From: Dehalococcoidia bacterium
GTDB taxonomy: Bacteria > Chloroflexota > Dehalococcoidia > CAUJGQ01
Assembly: GCA_035310145.1 (NCBI GenBank)
Contig: DATGEL010000044.1
Span: 1 to 64,000, forward strand
DNA length: 64,000 nt
Direction of reading: 5' to 3'
The translations under genes were made by a program, and so were the position numbers. The notes beneath the pieces were generated by a model, which was not told where the DNA came from, made no database searches, and saw only the letters and a program-made list of their open reading frames with translations. Positions 16,728 through 25,300 of the stretch are shown piece by piece (within the stretch, counting starts at the first letter, position 1; each line of letters opens with the position of its first letter).

Positions 16728-17990
16728 ATGACCACGCTGAGTGAAAGCACCCGCTCCGAATCCAGCCCCGAGTTCGATCCGTTCTCCGCGGCGTTTCTCA
16801 GCGACCCGTACCCCTGGTTCGCCCGTTACCGCGCCGAGGCGCCGGTGTTTTACAGCCCGGCGCTCGACTACTGGGTGCTCTCACGCTACGAAGATGTGCG
16901 CGCCGCCTTCCGCGACACGGCCACCTACTCCGCCGCCAATGCCCTGTCCCCGATCCAGCCGCCCTGCCCGCGCGCCGCCGCGGCCCTGCGCGACGGCGGC
17001 TTCCGCTCCGTGCCCACGCTGACGAACACCGACCCGCCCGTGCACACCCGCGCCCGCCGCATTGCCAACGCCGCCTTCACGCCGCGGCTCGTGGCGCGCA
17101 TGGAGCCCTTCGTGCGCGAGCTGGCCGGCCGCATGATCGAGGAGCGGCTGTGGGGCGGCCGCAGCGACATCGTGCGGGCACTCACCTGGGAGCTGCCGGC
17201 GCTGGTGATCTTCAAGGTGCTGGGCGTGCCCGACGAAGATGTGCCCCGCGTGAAAGAGGGCTCCTCCAACCGGCTGCTGTTCATGTTCGGCCGCTCGGAG
17301 GAGGAGCAGCAGGTGCAGATCGCCGAGGGCATGGCCGCCTTCTGGCGCTACACCGAAGAACTGGCGTCCAGCCGGCGCGAGCAGCCGCGCGACGACTTCA
17401 CCAGCGAGCTGGTACACACGCTCGACCTCGAAGGCAAGCCGCTCTCGCAGCAGGAGGCGGCGACGGTGCTCTTCGGCCTGCTGCTCGCCGGGCACGAAAC
17501 GACGACGAATCTGCTCTCCAACGGTCTGCGCCGCTTCCTCGAACGGCGTGTGATCTGGGAAGAGCTGTGCGCCGAGCCGGCGTTGATTCCCAATGCGGTG
17601 GAAGAGGTGCTGCGCTACGATCCGTCGGTCGTGATCTGGCGGCGCAAGATGAGGGCCGCCTCGCGCATCCGCGGCGTCGATGTGCCGGCGGACGCCAACC
17701 TGCTGTTGCTCGTTGGCTCGGCCAACCGCGACGAGGAGGTGTTTGAAGACCCGGACGTGCTCGACATCCGCCGCGCCAACGCCCGCGAGCATCTGGCCTT
17801 CGGCCTCGGCAACCACCTCTGCCTGGGCGCGCCGCTGGCGCGGCTGGAGGCGCGCGTCGTCTTCGAGGAGCTGGCGCGGCGGCGGCCGGGCCTGCGCCTC
17901 GTGTCCGGCCAGCCGTTGACGTTCCATCCGAACATCTCCTTCCGCGGCCCTGCCTCGCTGCTGGTGGAGTGGGACACGGCGCCGTCGTAG
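16728..17990 (+). CDS. Cytochrome P450
   Basis: The ATG at 16728 (AGGGGGTGAGACG upstream) gives 420 residues, the usual bacterial class I length. The oxygen-activation motif AGHETT is at about residues 254-259 of helix I, the ExxR pair is E293/R296 in EEVLRYDP, and the haem loop FGLGNHLCLGAPLAR has the axial Cys365. The protein is soluble, with no membrane anchor, and would need ferredoxin and a reductase. None is adjacent; a ferredoxin-reductase-like gene lies 34 kb away in the window. Regular features such as DPYPWFARYRAEAPV place it with the CYP107-like group, but the substrate cannot be read from sequence. Confidence 0.96.
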   Translation: MTTLSESTRSESSPEFDPFSAAFLSDPYPWFARYRAEAPVFYSPALDYWVLSRYEDVRAAFRDTATYSAANALSPIQPPCPRAAAALRDGGFRSVPTLTNTDPPVHTRARRIANAAFTPRLVARMEPFVRELAGRMIEERLWGGRSDIVRALTWELPALVIFKVLGVPDEDVPRVKEGSSNRLLFMFGRSEEEQQVQIAEGMAAFWRYTEELASSRREQPRDDFTSELVHTLDLEGKPLSQQEAATVLFGLLLAGHETTTNLLSNGLRRFLERRVIWEELCAEPALIPNAVEEVLRYDPSVVIWRRKMRAASRIRGVDVPADANLLLLVGSANRDEEVFEDPDVLDIRRANAREHLAFGLGNHLCLGAPLARLEARVVFEELARRRPGLRLVSGQPLTFHPNISFRGPASLLVEWDTAPS

Positions 17991-18043
17991 CCGGGGTCGC
18001 CACGGCGAAACGCAGCGCCGCCAGCGGCGACTTCGCTGCACGT

Positions 18044-18123
18044 ACAGATGGTTTCAAAACCGGCTCGGGTTCCCGCTTGAAGGTGTGCGATCGCGCGTGA
18101 ACGCCGGTTGTGAAACCATGTCC
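18044..18123. repeat. Dispersed 80-bp inverted-repeat element, copy B
   Basis: Left arm ATGGTTTCAAAACCGGC at 18048-18064 is identical to that of copy A (3913-3992). The right arm GCCGGTTGTGAAACCAT at 18103-18119 pairs with it at 16 of 17 positions. The interior differs from copy A. It lies between the P450 stop and the YCII gene. Confidence 0.7.
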
Positions 18124-18195
18124 TAGGCGGCGGCCCGCGCGGCGGGCGCATGGTAGCGTGGATGGCGAGACCACGCCGCCGAGGAGCGTGCCGCC

Positions 18196-18519
18196 ATGCC
18201 CGATGCGCAATTCTACGCCTACCGCATTCAGCCCACACGGCCCGCCATGCTGACTGAGGGCCTGAGCCCCGCCGAGCTGGACAGCTTCCAGCGCCACAGC
18301 GCCTACCTGCAAACGCTTGTGGACGACGGCATCGCCTGCTTCATCGGCCGCACGCTGAACCGCGACGCCAGCGGCTGGGCGGCAACCGTGTTCAAAGCCG
18401 AGTCGGAAGCGGCGGCCCGCGCCGTGATGAACGCCGACCCCTTCGTGCGGGACGGCGTGATGCGCGCCGAGTTGTTCCCCTTCCGCATCGTCGCCATCAA
18501 GGAAGCGAACGCCTCCTGA
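18196..18519 (+). CDS. YCII-related domain protein
   Basis: The product has 107 residues and fits the YCII fold (ferredoxin-like dimeric alpha/beta barrel): FYAYRIQPTRPAMLTEGLSPAELDSFQRHSAYLQTLVDDGIACFIGRT, then AARAVMNADPFVRDGVMRAELFPFRIV. The latter is the family's conserved DPF block. YCII proteins are small enzymes or ligand-binding proteins related to muconolactone isomerase and the dechlorinase TftG, but most have no assigned reaction. It stands alone in the plus direction behind a dispersed repeat. Confidence 0.87.
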   Translation: MPDAQFYAYRIQPTRPAMLTEGLSPAELDSFQRHSAYLQTLVDDGIACFIGRTLNRDASGWAATVFKAESEAAARAVMNADPFVRDGVMRAELFPFRIVAIKEANAS

Positions 18520-18582
18520 CGTCCGGCTCTTTCCGTGCTCGTTTTCGCGCCGGAGATCCGTCTTTAGCTCAGCTGCGGCCAT

Positions 18583-18903
18583 GTGATGCCGACGTTCGAA
18601 GCCAACGATCGATTTGAACAGGACTACAGGCGCCTGCGACCCGATCAGCGGGCGCAGTTCAAGCGGGCGCTGCGTGAGTTCATCGGCGTGCTGCGAGACT
18701 GGGAGCGGGAGCAACGGCCAGGATTCCCACGATTCCCGGCGCACCTGGGCGTCAAGCCGATGGCGAACCAGCGGACGCTGCTTATGGAGTTCCGCTGCTC
18801 GCCCGACGGGCGCTGCACCTGGCAATACGGAAGGCCGCGCCAGCGCCGCTATCACATCATCTGGCGAAGGATGGGCACGCACGCGATCCACGAGGATCCG
18901 TAG
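18583..18903 (+). CDS. Small basic RelE-like protein, possible toxin
   Basis: The product has 106 residues (GTG or the next ATG as start). The pattern FEANDRFEQDYRRLRPDQRAQFKRALREFI, then FPRFPAHLGVKPMANQRTLLMEFRC, then RYHIIWRRMGTHAIHEDP recalls the RelE/ParE fold: an N-terminal helical pair, then beta-strands ending in a catalytic-type HIIWRRIGTH segment. It has no antitoxin upstream in the usual order. Instead a HicB-like gene converges on it, with stops only three bases apart. Toxin activity is an inference. Confidence 0.7.
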   Translation: MMPTFEANDRFEQDYRRLRPDQRAQFKRALREFIGVLRDWEREQRPGFPRFPAHLGVKPMANQRTLLMEFRCSPDGRCTWQYGRPRQRRYHIIWRRMGTHAIHEDP

Positions 18904-18906
18904 CAA

Positions 18907-19263
18907 TCAGCTATCGCGCTCCCAGCGGGACAGGACGGCCTGCAGTTGAGCCTCATCCTCGAAATACCGCTTCGGCCGGGTGGGAGCGGTTGGCGTATGT
19001 TGCGCACCCGGCGGCTGTATATTCTCGGGGCTCAGAGCGATGCCGTCGATGACCGGAAGTGTCTCCCCGTCGGCAAGGCTGCCGCGCACCCAATCTTCCA
19101 GTTGCGCCCGCAGATCGTCGAGGCAGTCCTGCTCGGTGGCGCCCAGCGCTACGAGCCCGAAAGCCTCGGGAACCGTCGCTGCAACCACGTCGTCCACGCA
19201 TTCAAGGCGCGCGTGCTGCATCGCGGCGCGGATATAGGCATCGATGACTGCCGGATGTGGCAA
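18907..19263 (-). CDS. HicB-like antitoxin-family protein
   Basis: The TTG at 19263 with AAGGAGA upstream gives 118 residues; a longer frame to 19368 is open but lacks a good ribosome site. The core YIRAAMQHARLECVDDVVAATVPEAFGLVALGATEQDCLDDLRAQLEDWVRGSLADGETLPVIDGI matches the HicB/DUF1902 fold. In HicAB systems this fold neutralises the mRNA-cleaving HicA. No HicA is adjacent; the neighbours are an ANT-type nucleotidyltransferase upstream on the same strand and a convergent RelE-like gene. Many solitary HicB-like proteins exist, so toxin-antitoxin function is uncertain. Confidence 0.75.
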   Translation of the reverse strand: MPHPAVIDAYIRAAMQHARLECVDDVVAATVPEAFGLVALGATEQDCLDDLRAQLEDWVRGSLADGETLPVIDGIALSPENIQPPGAQHTPTAPTRPKRYFEDEAQLQAVLSRWERDS

Positions 19264-19383
19264 AGCCGTTCCCTCTCCTTCAGTATGCAGCACCTCTGGT
19301 GAGCCAACAACGCCGATATCTGCCAATCCCATGGGTGGGTGAGTGCCCAGGGGCACGATTCCCAACAACGACGCATGGGTCCG

Positions 19384-19992
19384 CTACGCCGATTCCAGCC
19401 GCGCAAGCCAGGGATGCTCGGGCTTGTAGCGGCGCAGCGCTGCGGCCAGCCAGGCCCGGCGTTCGGCGTCGAGCCGCGGCAGCACGGTGGTAAAGTCGGC
19501 TTCGTCTCTCGGCCGCGGCGCATCCGTCGCCTTGTAGAGCAGCTGCACTGCGGGCGCGAGGAAGGGGATGCCGTCTGCCGTGCGACAGGTGAGCTGCGCC
19601 AGCGGCCCGCCGATCGACGGCTCACGGCGGAAGCTCCAGCGGCCGGCCTCGGCGTTGGCGAGCATGAGCTGCACCGCCCACGGCGCCTCCGGCCCGCGCC
19701 GGCACCAGAGATCGTGGATCGGCTCGTCGAGCCATTCCCCCCGGCGCCACGGCCGCAGGCTGCCGGGCGGGTCGGCGGCGTACAGATCCCAGCCGGCCAG
19801 AGCCGCCCGCACCACGAGTTGATCTTGCCGCAGCACCAGCACATCGGTGTCACCGTGCTCGCGCGTTTGCCGGCCGAGAAACAGGTCGAGCGCCCAGCCG
19901 CCCGAGATCCACCATGGCACGGAGAGCCCGGCGAACAGCACCGCCACCTCGCCTACGCTCAACGGCTGCCACGGGCCGAGCGAGTCCGGCAC
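19384..19992 (-). CDS. Aminoglycoside-type nucleotidyltransferase (ANT(2'')-like fold)
   Basis: The GTG at 19992 follows GGAGG by five bases and gives 202 residues, the usual size. The nucleotidyltransferase motif is clear: WWISGGWALDLFLGRQTREHGDTDVLVLR, with Gly-Gly and the paired metal-binding Asp in HGDTDV. The middle has WDLYAADPPGSLRPWRRGEWLDEPIHDLWCRR, seen in the AadB-like family. Such enzymes transfer AMP to aminoglycosides, but many chromosomal relatives have unknown substrates, so resistance should not be assumed. Confidence 0.82.
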   Translation of the reverse strand: MPDSLGPWQPLSVGEVAVLFAGLSVPWWISGGWALDLFLGRQTREHGDTDVLVLRQDQLVVRAALAGWDLYAADPPGSLRPWRRGEWLDEPIHDLWCRRGPEAPWAVQLMLANAEAGRWSFRREPSIGGPLAQLTCRTADGIPFLAPAVQLLYKATDAPRPRDEADFTTVLPRLDAERRAWLAAALRRYKPEHPWLARLESA

Positions 19993-20197
19993 ATTCACCT
20001 CCCGGCGCCGACAGGCTGGGAGTCGATTGCGTTTCCCTGCCCAATCCGCTGGCGCGACCTCGGCGCGACGGAGCCGTTGCGAACCGATCATCTCACGCGA
20101 CGTGGCCAGGCGCTCCAGCGCGGGGTGGGTACGGTCTCTGCTGGAAGCCCGCCGGTACGCAGGCTGGGAAGGGCGGTGCGGCGGGCTACAACGATCT

Positions 20198-20211
20198 TCG
20201 GAAATTTCCGA
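20198..20211. promoter_or_regulatory. ArsR-type operator palindrome 1
   Basis: TCGGAAATTTCCGA is a perfect 14-base palindrome. It is followed by TGAAAGG as in the site at 20610 and lies about 70 bases upstream of the arsR start. It is one of three related sites in this locus. Confidence 0.65.
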
Positions 20212-20230
20212 TGAAAGGCGTCTCAGACGG

Positions 20231-20265
20231 TTGACATGGCCGATCGGGCATCGTAAATTACCGAT
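20231..20265 (+). promoter_or_regulatory. arsR promoter with embedded operator 2
   Basis: TTGACA (20231-20236) and TAAATT (20254-20259) are spaced by 17 bases. The palindrome ATCGTAAATTACCGAT (20250-20265) covers the -10 box. Bound repressor would block RNA polymerase directly, giving classic autorepression. The GTG start of arsR is 15 bases further on. Confidence 0.75.
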
Positions 20266-20279
20266 GAGAGGGCAACGGC

Positions 20280-20585
20280 GTGAAGCAGCTGGAGCAGACG
20301 GAGCAGGAGACGCGGGCAGTGCGCATGCTGCGCGCCATGGCCAACCCCGTTCGCTTCCGCATCGTGCGGCTGTTGGCCGAGCGCGACACCTGCGTCTGCG
20401 GCGAGCTGGTCGAGGCGCTGCCACTGGCGCAAAGCACGGTCTCGGAGCACCTGAAGGTGCTCAAGGACGCGGGCATCGTGCGCGGCACGATCGGCGGGCC
20501 GAACACCTGCTACTGCCTGGACCCGCAGGCGCTGCGCTTTCTCGGCGGCGTTTTTGGCGCACTGGAGCAGCAGGCGTGCTGCTGA
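20280..20585 (+). CDS. arsR: ArsR family metalloregulator
   Basis: The product has 101 residues with a GTG start. The winged helix-turn-helix is at about residues 15-85 (AMANPVRFRIVRLLAERDTCVCGELVEALPLAQSTVSEHLKVLKDAGIVRG). The Cys38/Cys40 pair CVCGELV in the DNA-binding helix region is the site that binds As(III) in ArsR proteins, and a terminal Cys-Cys pair (QQACC) may add a third ligand. Binding of arsenite releases the protein from DNA. Three matching palindromes around the gene and a downstream arsM support autorepression and control of arsenic methylation. Confidence 0.94.
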   Translation: MKQLEQTEQETRAVRMLRAMANPVRFRIVRLLAERDTCVCGELVEALPLAQSTVSEHLKVLKDAGIVRGTIGGPNTCYCLDPQALRFLGGVFGALEQQACC

Positions 20586-20758
20586 GCGCCGGATCGCTGT
20601 AGGCACGATATCGGAAAAGTCCGATGAAAGGAGGACGTAACGGTCAGCAACTTCGAGGCCTTTCGGCCGGGGCTGCGGCGTCTTGCGGCCGGCCCATCCT
20701 CCAGCTAGCGATCGCCGGCAGCCTCTGGAACCATCCACACGGATGAAGGAGCACGATC
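20586..20758 (+). promoter_or_regulatory. arsR-arsM spacer with operator 3 and long leader
   Basis: ATCGGAAAAGTCCGAT (20610-20625) repeats the operator seen before arsR. A 39-codon frame starting at ATG 20624 just after it looks non-coding. The arsM ATG has AAGGAGC at about ten bases. A second regulated promoter for arsM is likely here, but no confident -35/-10 pair was found. Confidence 0.6.
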
Positions 20759-21634
20759 ATGGCACAGCGAACGGCGGACGAGATCCGGCAGGCGGTGAGC
20801 GCGGCCTACGGCGCGCGCGCCAAAGACGTGGCTGCCGGCGATACCAGCGGCTGCTGCGGCGACGACTGCTGCGGCGAGGCGCGCGCGGGCGGCGTCAAGG
20901 CGCAGTACTACAGTGAAACACAGACCGACGGGTTGCCGGAAACAGCAGTCTCCTACGGCTGCGGTAACCCCGTGGCGATCGGCAGCCTGCAGGCCGGCGA
21001 AACCGTGCTTGACCTCGGCTCCGGCGCCGGACTCGACTGCTTCCTCGCCGCGCGGCAGGTCGGCCCCGCCGGCCGCGTGATCGGCCTGGACATGACCGAC
21101 GAGATGCTGGCGCTAGCCGCGCAGAACCAGGCCAAAATCGCCGCCGAAAACGTCGAGTTCCGCAAGGGCGTGATGGAGGCGATGCCGGTCGAGAGCGCCT
21201 CGGTCGATGTGATCATCTCCAACTGCGTGATCAACCTTTCGCCCGACAAGGACGCCGTCTTCCGCGAGGCGTTCCGCGTGCTGCGCCCCGGCGGCCGGCT
21301 GCACGTCTCCGACGTCGTGCTGCTGCACCCGCTCTCGGCGGCCGAGCAGGAGGACATGAGCCTCTGGGCCGGCTGCATCGCCGGCGCGCTGGAGCGCACG
21401 GATTATGCCGTCCGCCTGCACGCCGCCGGCTTCACCGATGTCGTCGTCACGCTCAAAGACGGCGAGGACGCGCAGCCCTGGCGCAGCGCCCTGATCGACG
21501 CCTGGAAGCCGGGCGGCAGCGGCCGGCCGCGCCCGGTCGCCCGCCTGGAGCCGATCGAGCCGATTGCCGTGCCCGGCCTGCAAACCGGCGCCTGCTGCAC
21601 GACCGACGCCGACGGCAACACGCGCTGCTGCTGA
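20759..21634 (+). CDS. arsM: Arsenite S-adenosylmethyltransferase
   Basis: The product has 291 residues. ArsM methylates As(III) with SAM to volatile or less toxic species in the cytoplasm. The SAM-binding motif VLDLGSGAGLDCFLAARQVGPAGRVIGLDMTDEML is at about 83-117. The three conserved arsenic-binding cysteines are present: Cys68 (SYGCGNP), Cys156 (ISNCVINL) and Cys206 (WAGCIAGAL). Extra Cys pairs near the N-terminus (GCCGDDCCGE) and at the C-terminus (ACCTTDADGNTRCC) probably help capture arsenic. An ArsR operator upstream places it under arsenite control. No efflux pump (ArsB, Acr3, ArsP) is near. Confidence 0.96.
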   Translation: MAQRTADEIRQAVSAAYGARAKDVAAGDTSGCCGDDCCGEARAGGVKAQYYSETQTDGLPETAVSYGCGNPVAIGSLQAGETVLDLGSGAGLDCFLAARQVGPAGRVIGLDMTDEMLALAAQNQAKIAAENVEFRKGVMEAMPVESASVDVIISNCVINLSPDKDAVFREAFRVLRPGGRLHVSDVVLLHPLSAAEQEDMSLWAGCIAGALERTDYAVRLHAAGFTDVVVTLKDGEDAQPWRSALIDAWKPGGSGRPRPVARLEPIEPIAVPGLQTGACCTTDADGNTRCC

Positions 21635-21639
21635 GCGCC

Positions 21640-22197
21640 ATGCCTGCCATAGTCAGCGTCGAGGTCACGTCCGCCGCCCTGCACGAGAAGACCGTGCTGC
21701 GACACCTGCTGGAGCTGTACAAGTACGACTTCAGCGAGTTCACGGGCGAGGACGTAGACGCCCATGGCCTCTTCGGCTACCGCTACCTGGACCATTACTG
21801 GACGGAGCCGGCGCGCTGGCCCTTCCTCTTCAAAGTACGTCCGGCCGCGGCCGGTTCTGGAGCCGAGGGCCGGCTCGCCGGCTTTGCCCTGGTCAGCGAT
21901 CGCACCATCCTGCCCGAAAACGCCGGCGGCTTCGACCTGGCCGAGTTCTTCGTGTTGCGCCGGCACCGCCGGCAGGGGATCGGCGTTGCAGCGGCCGGGC
22001 AGCTCTTCGATCGCTTTCCCGGCCGCTGGGAGGTGCGCGCGCTGGCGGAGAACACGGGCACCGTCGCCTTCTGGCGCCGCGCGATCGGCGCCTGCACCGG
22101 CGGCGCGTTTCAGGAGGTCATACTGGACAACGACGCCTGGCGCGGCCCGGTGCAGTCCTTCGTTGCGGCTGGCCCCGGCGCTCGGGCGCGGAATTGA
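21640..22197 (+). CDS. GNAT family N-acetyltransferase
   Basis: The product has 185 residues, starting five bases after the arsM stop, so it is probably translated from the same message. The acetyl-CoA motif is visible as FVLRRHRRQGIGVAAAGQLFDRFPGRWEVRALAENTGTVAFWRRAI (about 107-150), with the RRQGIG phosphate loop. The N-terminus LLELYKYDFSEFTGEDVD is common to a group of uncharacterised GNATs. ArsN-type GNATs occur in other ars operons, but this sequence is not obviously ArsN and the substrate is open. Confidence 0.85.
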   Translation: MPAIVSVEVTSAALHEKTVLRHLLELYKYDFSEFTGEDVDAHGLFGYRYLDHYWTEPARWPFLFKVRPAAAGSGAEGRLAGFALVSDRTILPENAGGFDLAEFFVLRRHRRQGIGVAAAGQLFDRFPGRWEVRALAENTGTVAFWRRAIGACTGGAFQEVILDNDAWRGPVQSFVAAGPGARARN

Positions 22198-22368
22198 CGC
22201 ACCGGCAGTATGTGCTGGCGATGGCGCCTTGCGGTTATAGTATTACAGATATGCCGGGAACAGGCGGCGCCACGCGCTGATTTCGCCGCCGCCAGGTAGC
22301 GTTGCCCGGGCGCGTCTCGCGGCGCCGTCGCGTGGTAACCTTTGGCGAACGACGCGAGAGGTGGTGGG

Positions 22369-25300
22369 ATGACGCGGCGGAATCGGCGGTGGTCTGATCG
22401 AACGGCTGGCAGCAGCCGTCTTCTTTTGCGCTGGCCACTGCTCGCGGCGCTGCTTGCCGTGATCGCGGCCGGCCTGCCCGGCCTCAGCGGCTCGCGTCCG
22501 GCGCTGGCCTTGACGGCGAACGCCTGCAGCCAGGATGAGAGCCTCACCCAGACGACGCAGGTCAACACGGCCTTTCCCCAGGGGGTCGCCGTCACCACGG
22601 TGAACCAAAACGGCACGAACTTCACCGTCGTGCCCAATGTCCCCGTCACGTTTACCGCGATACCGGCGGCGAACGGCGCCAGCGGCACCTTCGACAACGG
22701 CACCGCGACGAAGACGGTGACTTCCAGCGGGACGGGGCTGGCCGACCCAGGCACCTTCAAGGCGAACGGCATCGCCAGCACGACCAGTACGGACTTCTAC
22801 CAGGTCACGGCGACGCTGGTAGGCAGTACAAACCAATGCTCAACCTATTTCATGAACAATTCCGGCACGAGCGTCGTCGGCCAGGTCGCGACGCTGAGCG
22901 TGCAGTCGCCTCAATTTCAGCACACGCTCGTCGGCACAACCTTTCCCTCCGCATTCTCTGTTGTCGCGCTCGACAGCTCTGCCAGAACGCTGGCAGGCGC
23001 GACCATCACGGCGACCGCGCCGACCAGCGGCGCCAGCGGCACCTTCGCCGGCGGCCTCATCGTGGTGACGGCCGTGACCGGCTCGACCGGCATCGCGACG
23101 TTCCCCGCCTTCACAGCGAACCTGATCGCCGGCTTCTACAGCGTGCAGTTTACCGCGGGCATTGCCATACCGCAGGCCGAATCGCTGACAAACGACGGCT
23201 TTCCCACAACCACTACGCTGACCTCGTCGCCCAGCGGCACGGCGATGTTTGGTCAGCCCATAACCTTGACCGCCTCCGTGACGCACAGCCAGGGGACAAC
23301 TGTTCCCCCCGGCGCCGTGCAGTTCGACCTGGACGGCAGCCCGATCGCCGCCTGCTCCGCGGCTACGCTGGTCAACGCCGCGGCAACCTGCACGCTCGGC
23401 ACGTTGGCCGTGGGCGCCCACAGCTTCCAGGCGGTCTACGCCGGCGGCGGTTCGTACAACGGCAGCACTTCGGCCACACTGCCGCTGACCGTGATCCAGG
23501 CAGCGACCGCCACCACCCTGACGTCGAGTCCCAGTACGACGGTCTTCGGCCAGGCCGTCACCTTCACGGCTACGGTGACGGCCGCGACGTCCGGCGCCGT
23601 CGCGCCGACCGGCAACGTGAGCTTCTCCGAAGGCGCCGTGCTGCTCGGCTCGGGAACGGTGGCAAACGGCACGGCCACGTTCACGACGAGCGCGCTCAGC
23701 GCGGGCACCCACACAATCACCGCAACCTACAGCGGCGACACGAACTTCTTGACAAGCACCGTCAACTTCGCGCAGACCGTCGGCCAAGCCAGCACGGCTG
23801 TGGCGCTGAGCACCAGCGGCAGCCCATCGCTTTTCGGCCAGACGGTGACCTTCACAGCCACCGTGACGCCGGTGGCGCCGGGCGCAGGAACGCCGACCGG
23901 CTCCGTGAGCTTCAGCGACGGCACGACACCGCTCGGGACGGGAACGGTGGCCAACGGCGTGGCCACGTTCACGACGAGCACGCTCACGGCGGGTTCTCAT
24001 CCGATCACCGCGGTCTACAACGGCGACGCCAGCTTCGCCGGCAGCACTTCGAGCGCGCTGACGCAGCAGATTACGAGTCCCCCCGCGGTCGTGAGCGTCA
24101 GCAGCAGCCTCAGTCCCTCCGTCTTCGGCCAGAACGTCACCCTCACCGCGACACTATCGCCCGGTGCGGGGGGACTACCCACACCCACGGGCAGCGTGAC
24201 GTTCGCCGAGGGCAGCACGGTGCTGGCGGCGAACGTGCCCTTGGTGAACGGCGTGGCGACCTTCACCACCAGCGCCCTGGCCGCCGGCCAGCACACGATC
24301 ACCGTGACGTACGGCGGGGACGCCAGCAACGGCGCCGCCAGCGGCAGTGTTGTCCAAACGGTGGCCCAGGCAGGCACGGCGCTCGCGCTCGCCTCATCAG
24401 CGAACGGCCCATCGCCGTTCGGCCAGAGCGTGACCTTCACGGCGACCGTAACGCTGGTCGCCCCCGGCGCGGGCACGCCGACGGGCAGCGTCACGTTCAC
24501 GTCGAGCGACGGCACGCCGCTGAACGGCGGCGCGCCGGTGGCGCTGGCGGCGAACGGCCGGGCGAGCGTCTCGACCACGGCGCTGCAGATCGGCACGGCG
24601 ACGATCACCGCGACCTACGGTGGCGACACGAACTTCACCGGCAGCTCCGGCTCACTGGCGCAGGTCGTTACGCGCCCGCCAGCCGTCGTGACCGTCGCCA
24701 CCGGCGGCAGCCCCTCCGTGTTCGGCCAGGACGTGATCTTCACCGCGACGCTGGCGCCCGGCGTGGCGGGCCTGCCCACACCTTCTGGCAACGTGACATT
24801 CTTGGACGGCAGCACGGTGCTGGCGGCAAACGTTGCGCTGCAGAACGGCGTCGCCACGACTAGCACCAGCGCACTGGCCGTCGGTTCGCACACGATCACG
24901 GTGTCGTACGCAGGCGACGCCAGCAATGGCGCCGCCAGCGGCGGCGTGGCACAGACCGTGGCGCAGGCCGCCACGACGCTCGCGCTCAGCTCCTCGGCGA
25001 ACGGCTCACCGCCGTTCGGCCAGAGTGTCACCTTCACGGCGACGGTGAGCGTGGTGGCGCCCGGCGCCGGCACGCCCACCGGCACGGTGACGTTCATGGA
25101 TGGGAGCACCGTCCTGGCGGCGAACGTGCCGCTGCAAAACGGCGCGGCCGCCACGACCACCAGCACGCTGACCGTCGGTGTTCATGCCATCACCGCGACC
25201 TACAGCGGCGACGCCGGCTTCGCGGGCAGCTCCGGCTCGCTGAACCAGGCGGTCGGCGTGATCACGACGACGGTCCTGCTCCAGGTTCGTCCGTCGCCGG

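Noticed and set aside
20624-20743. A 39-codon gene between arsR and arsM
   Set aside because: It starts inside the operator hexamer, has no usable ribosome site and an arbitrary composition.
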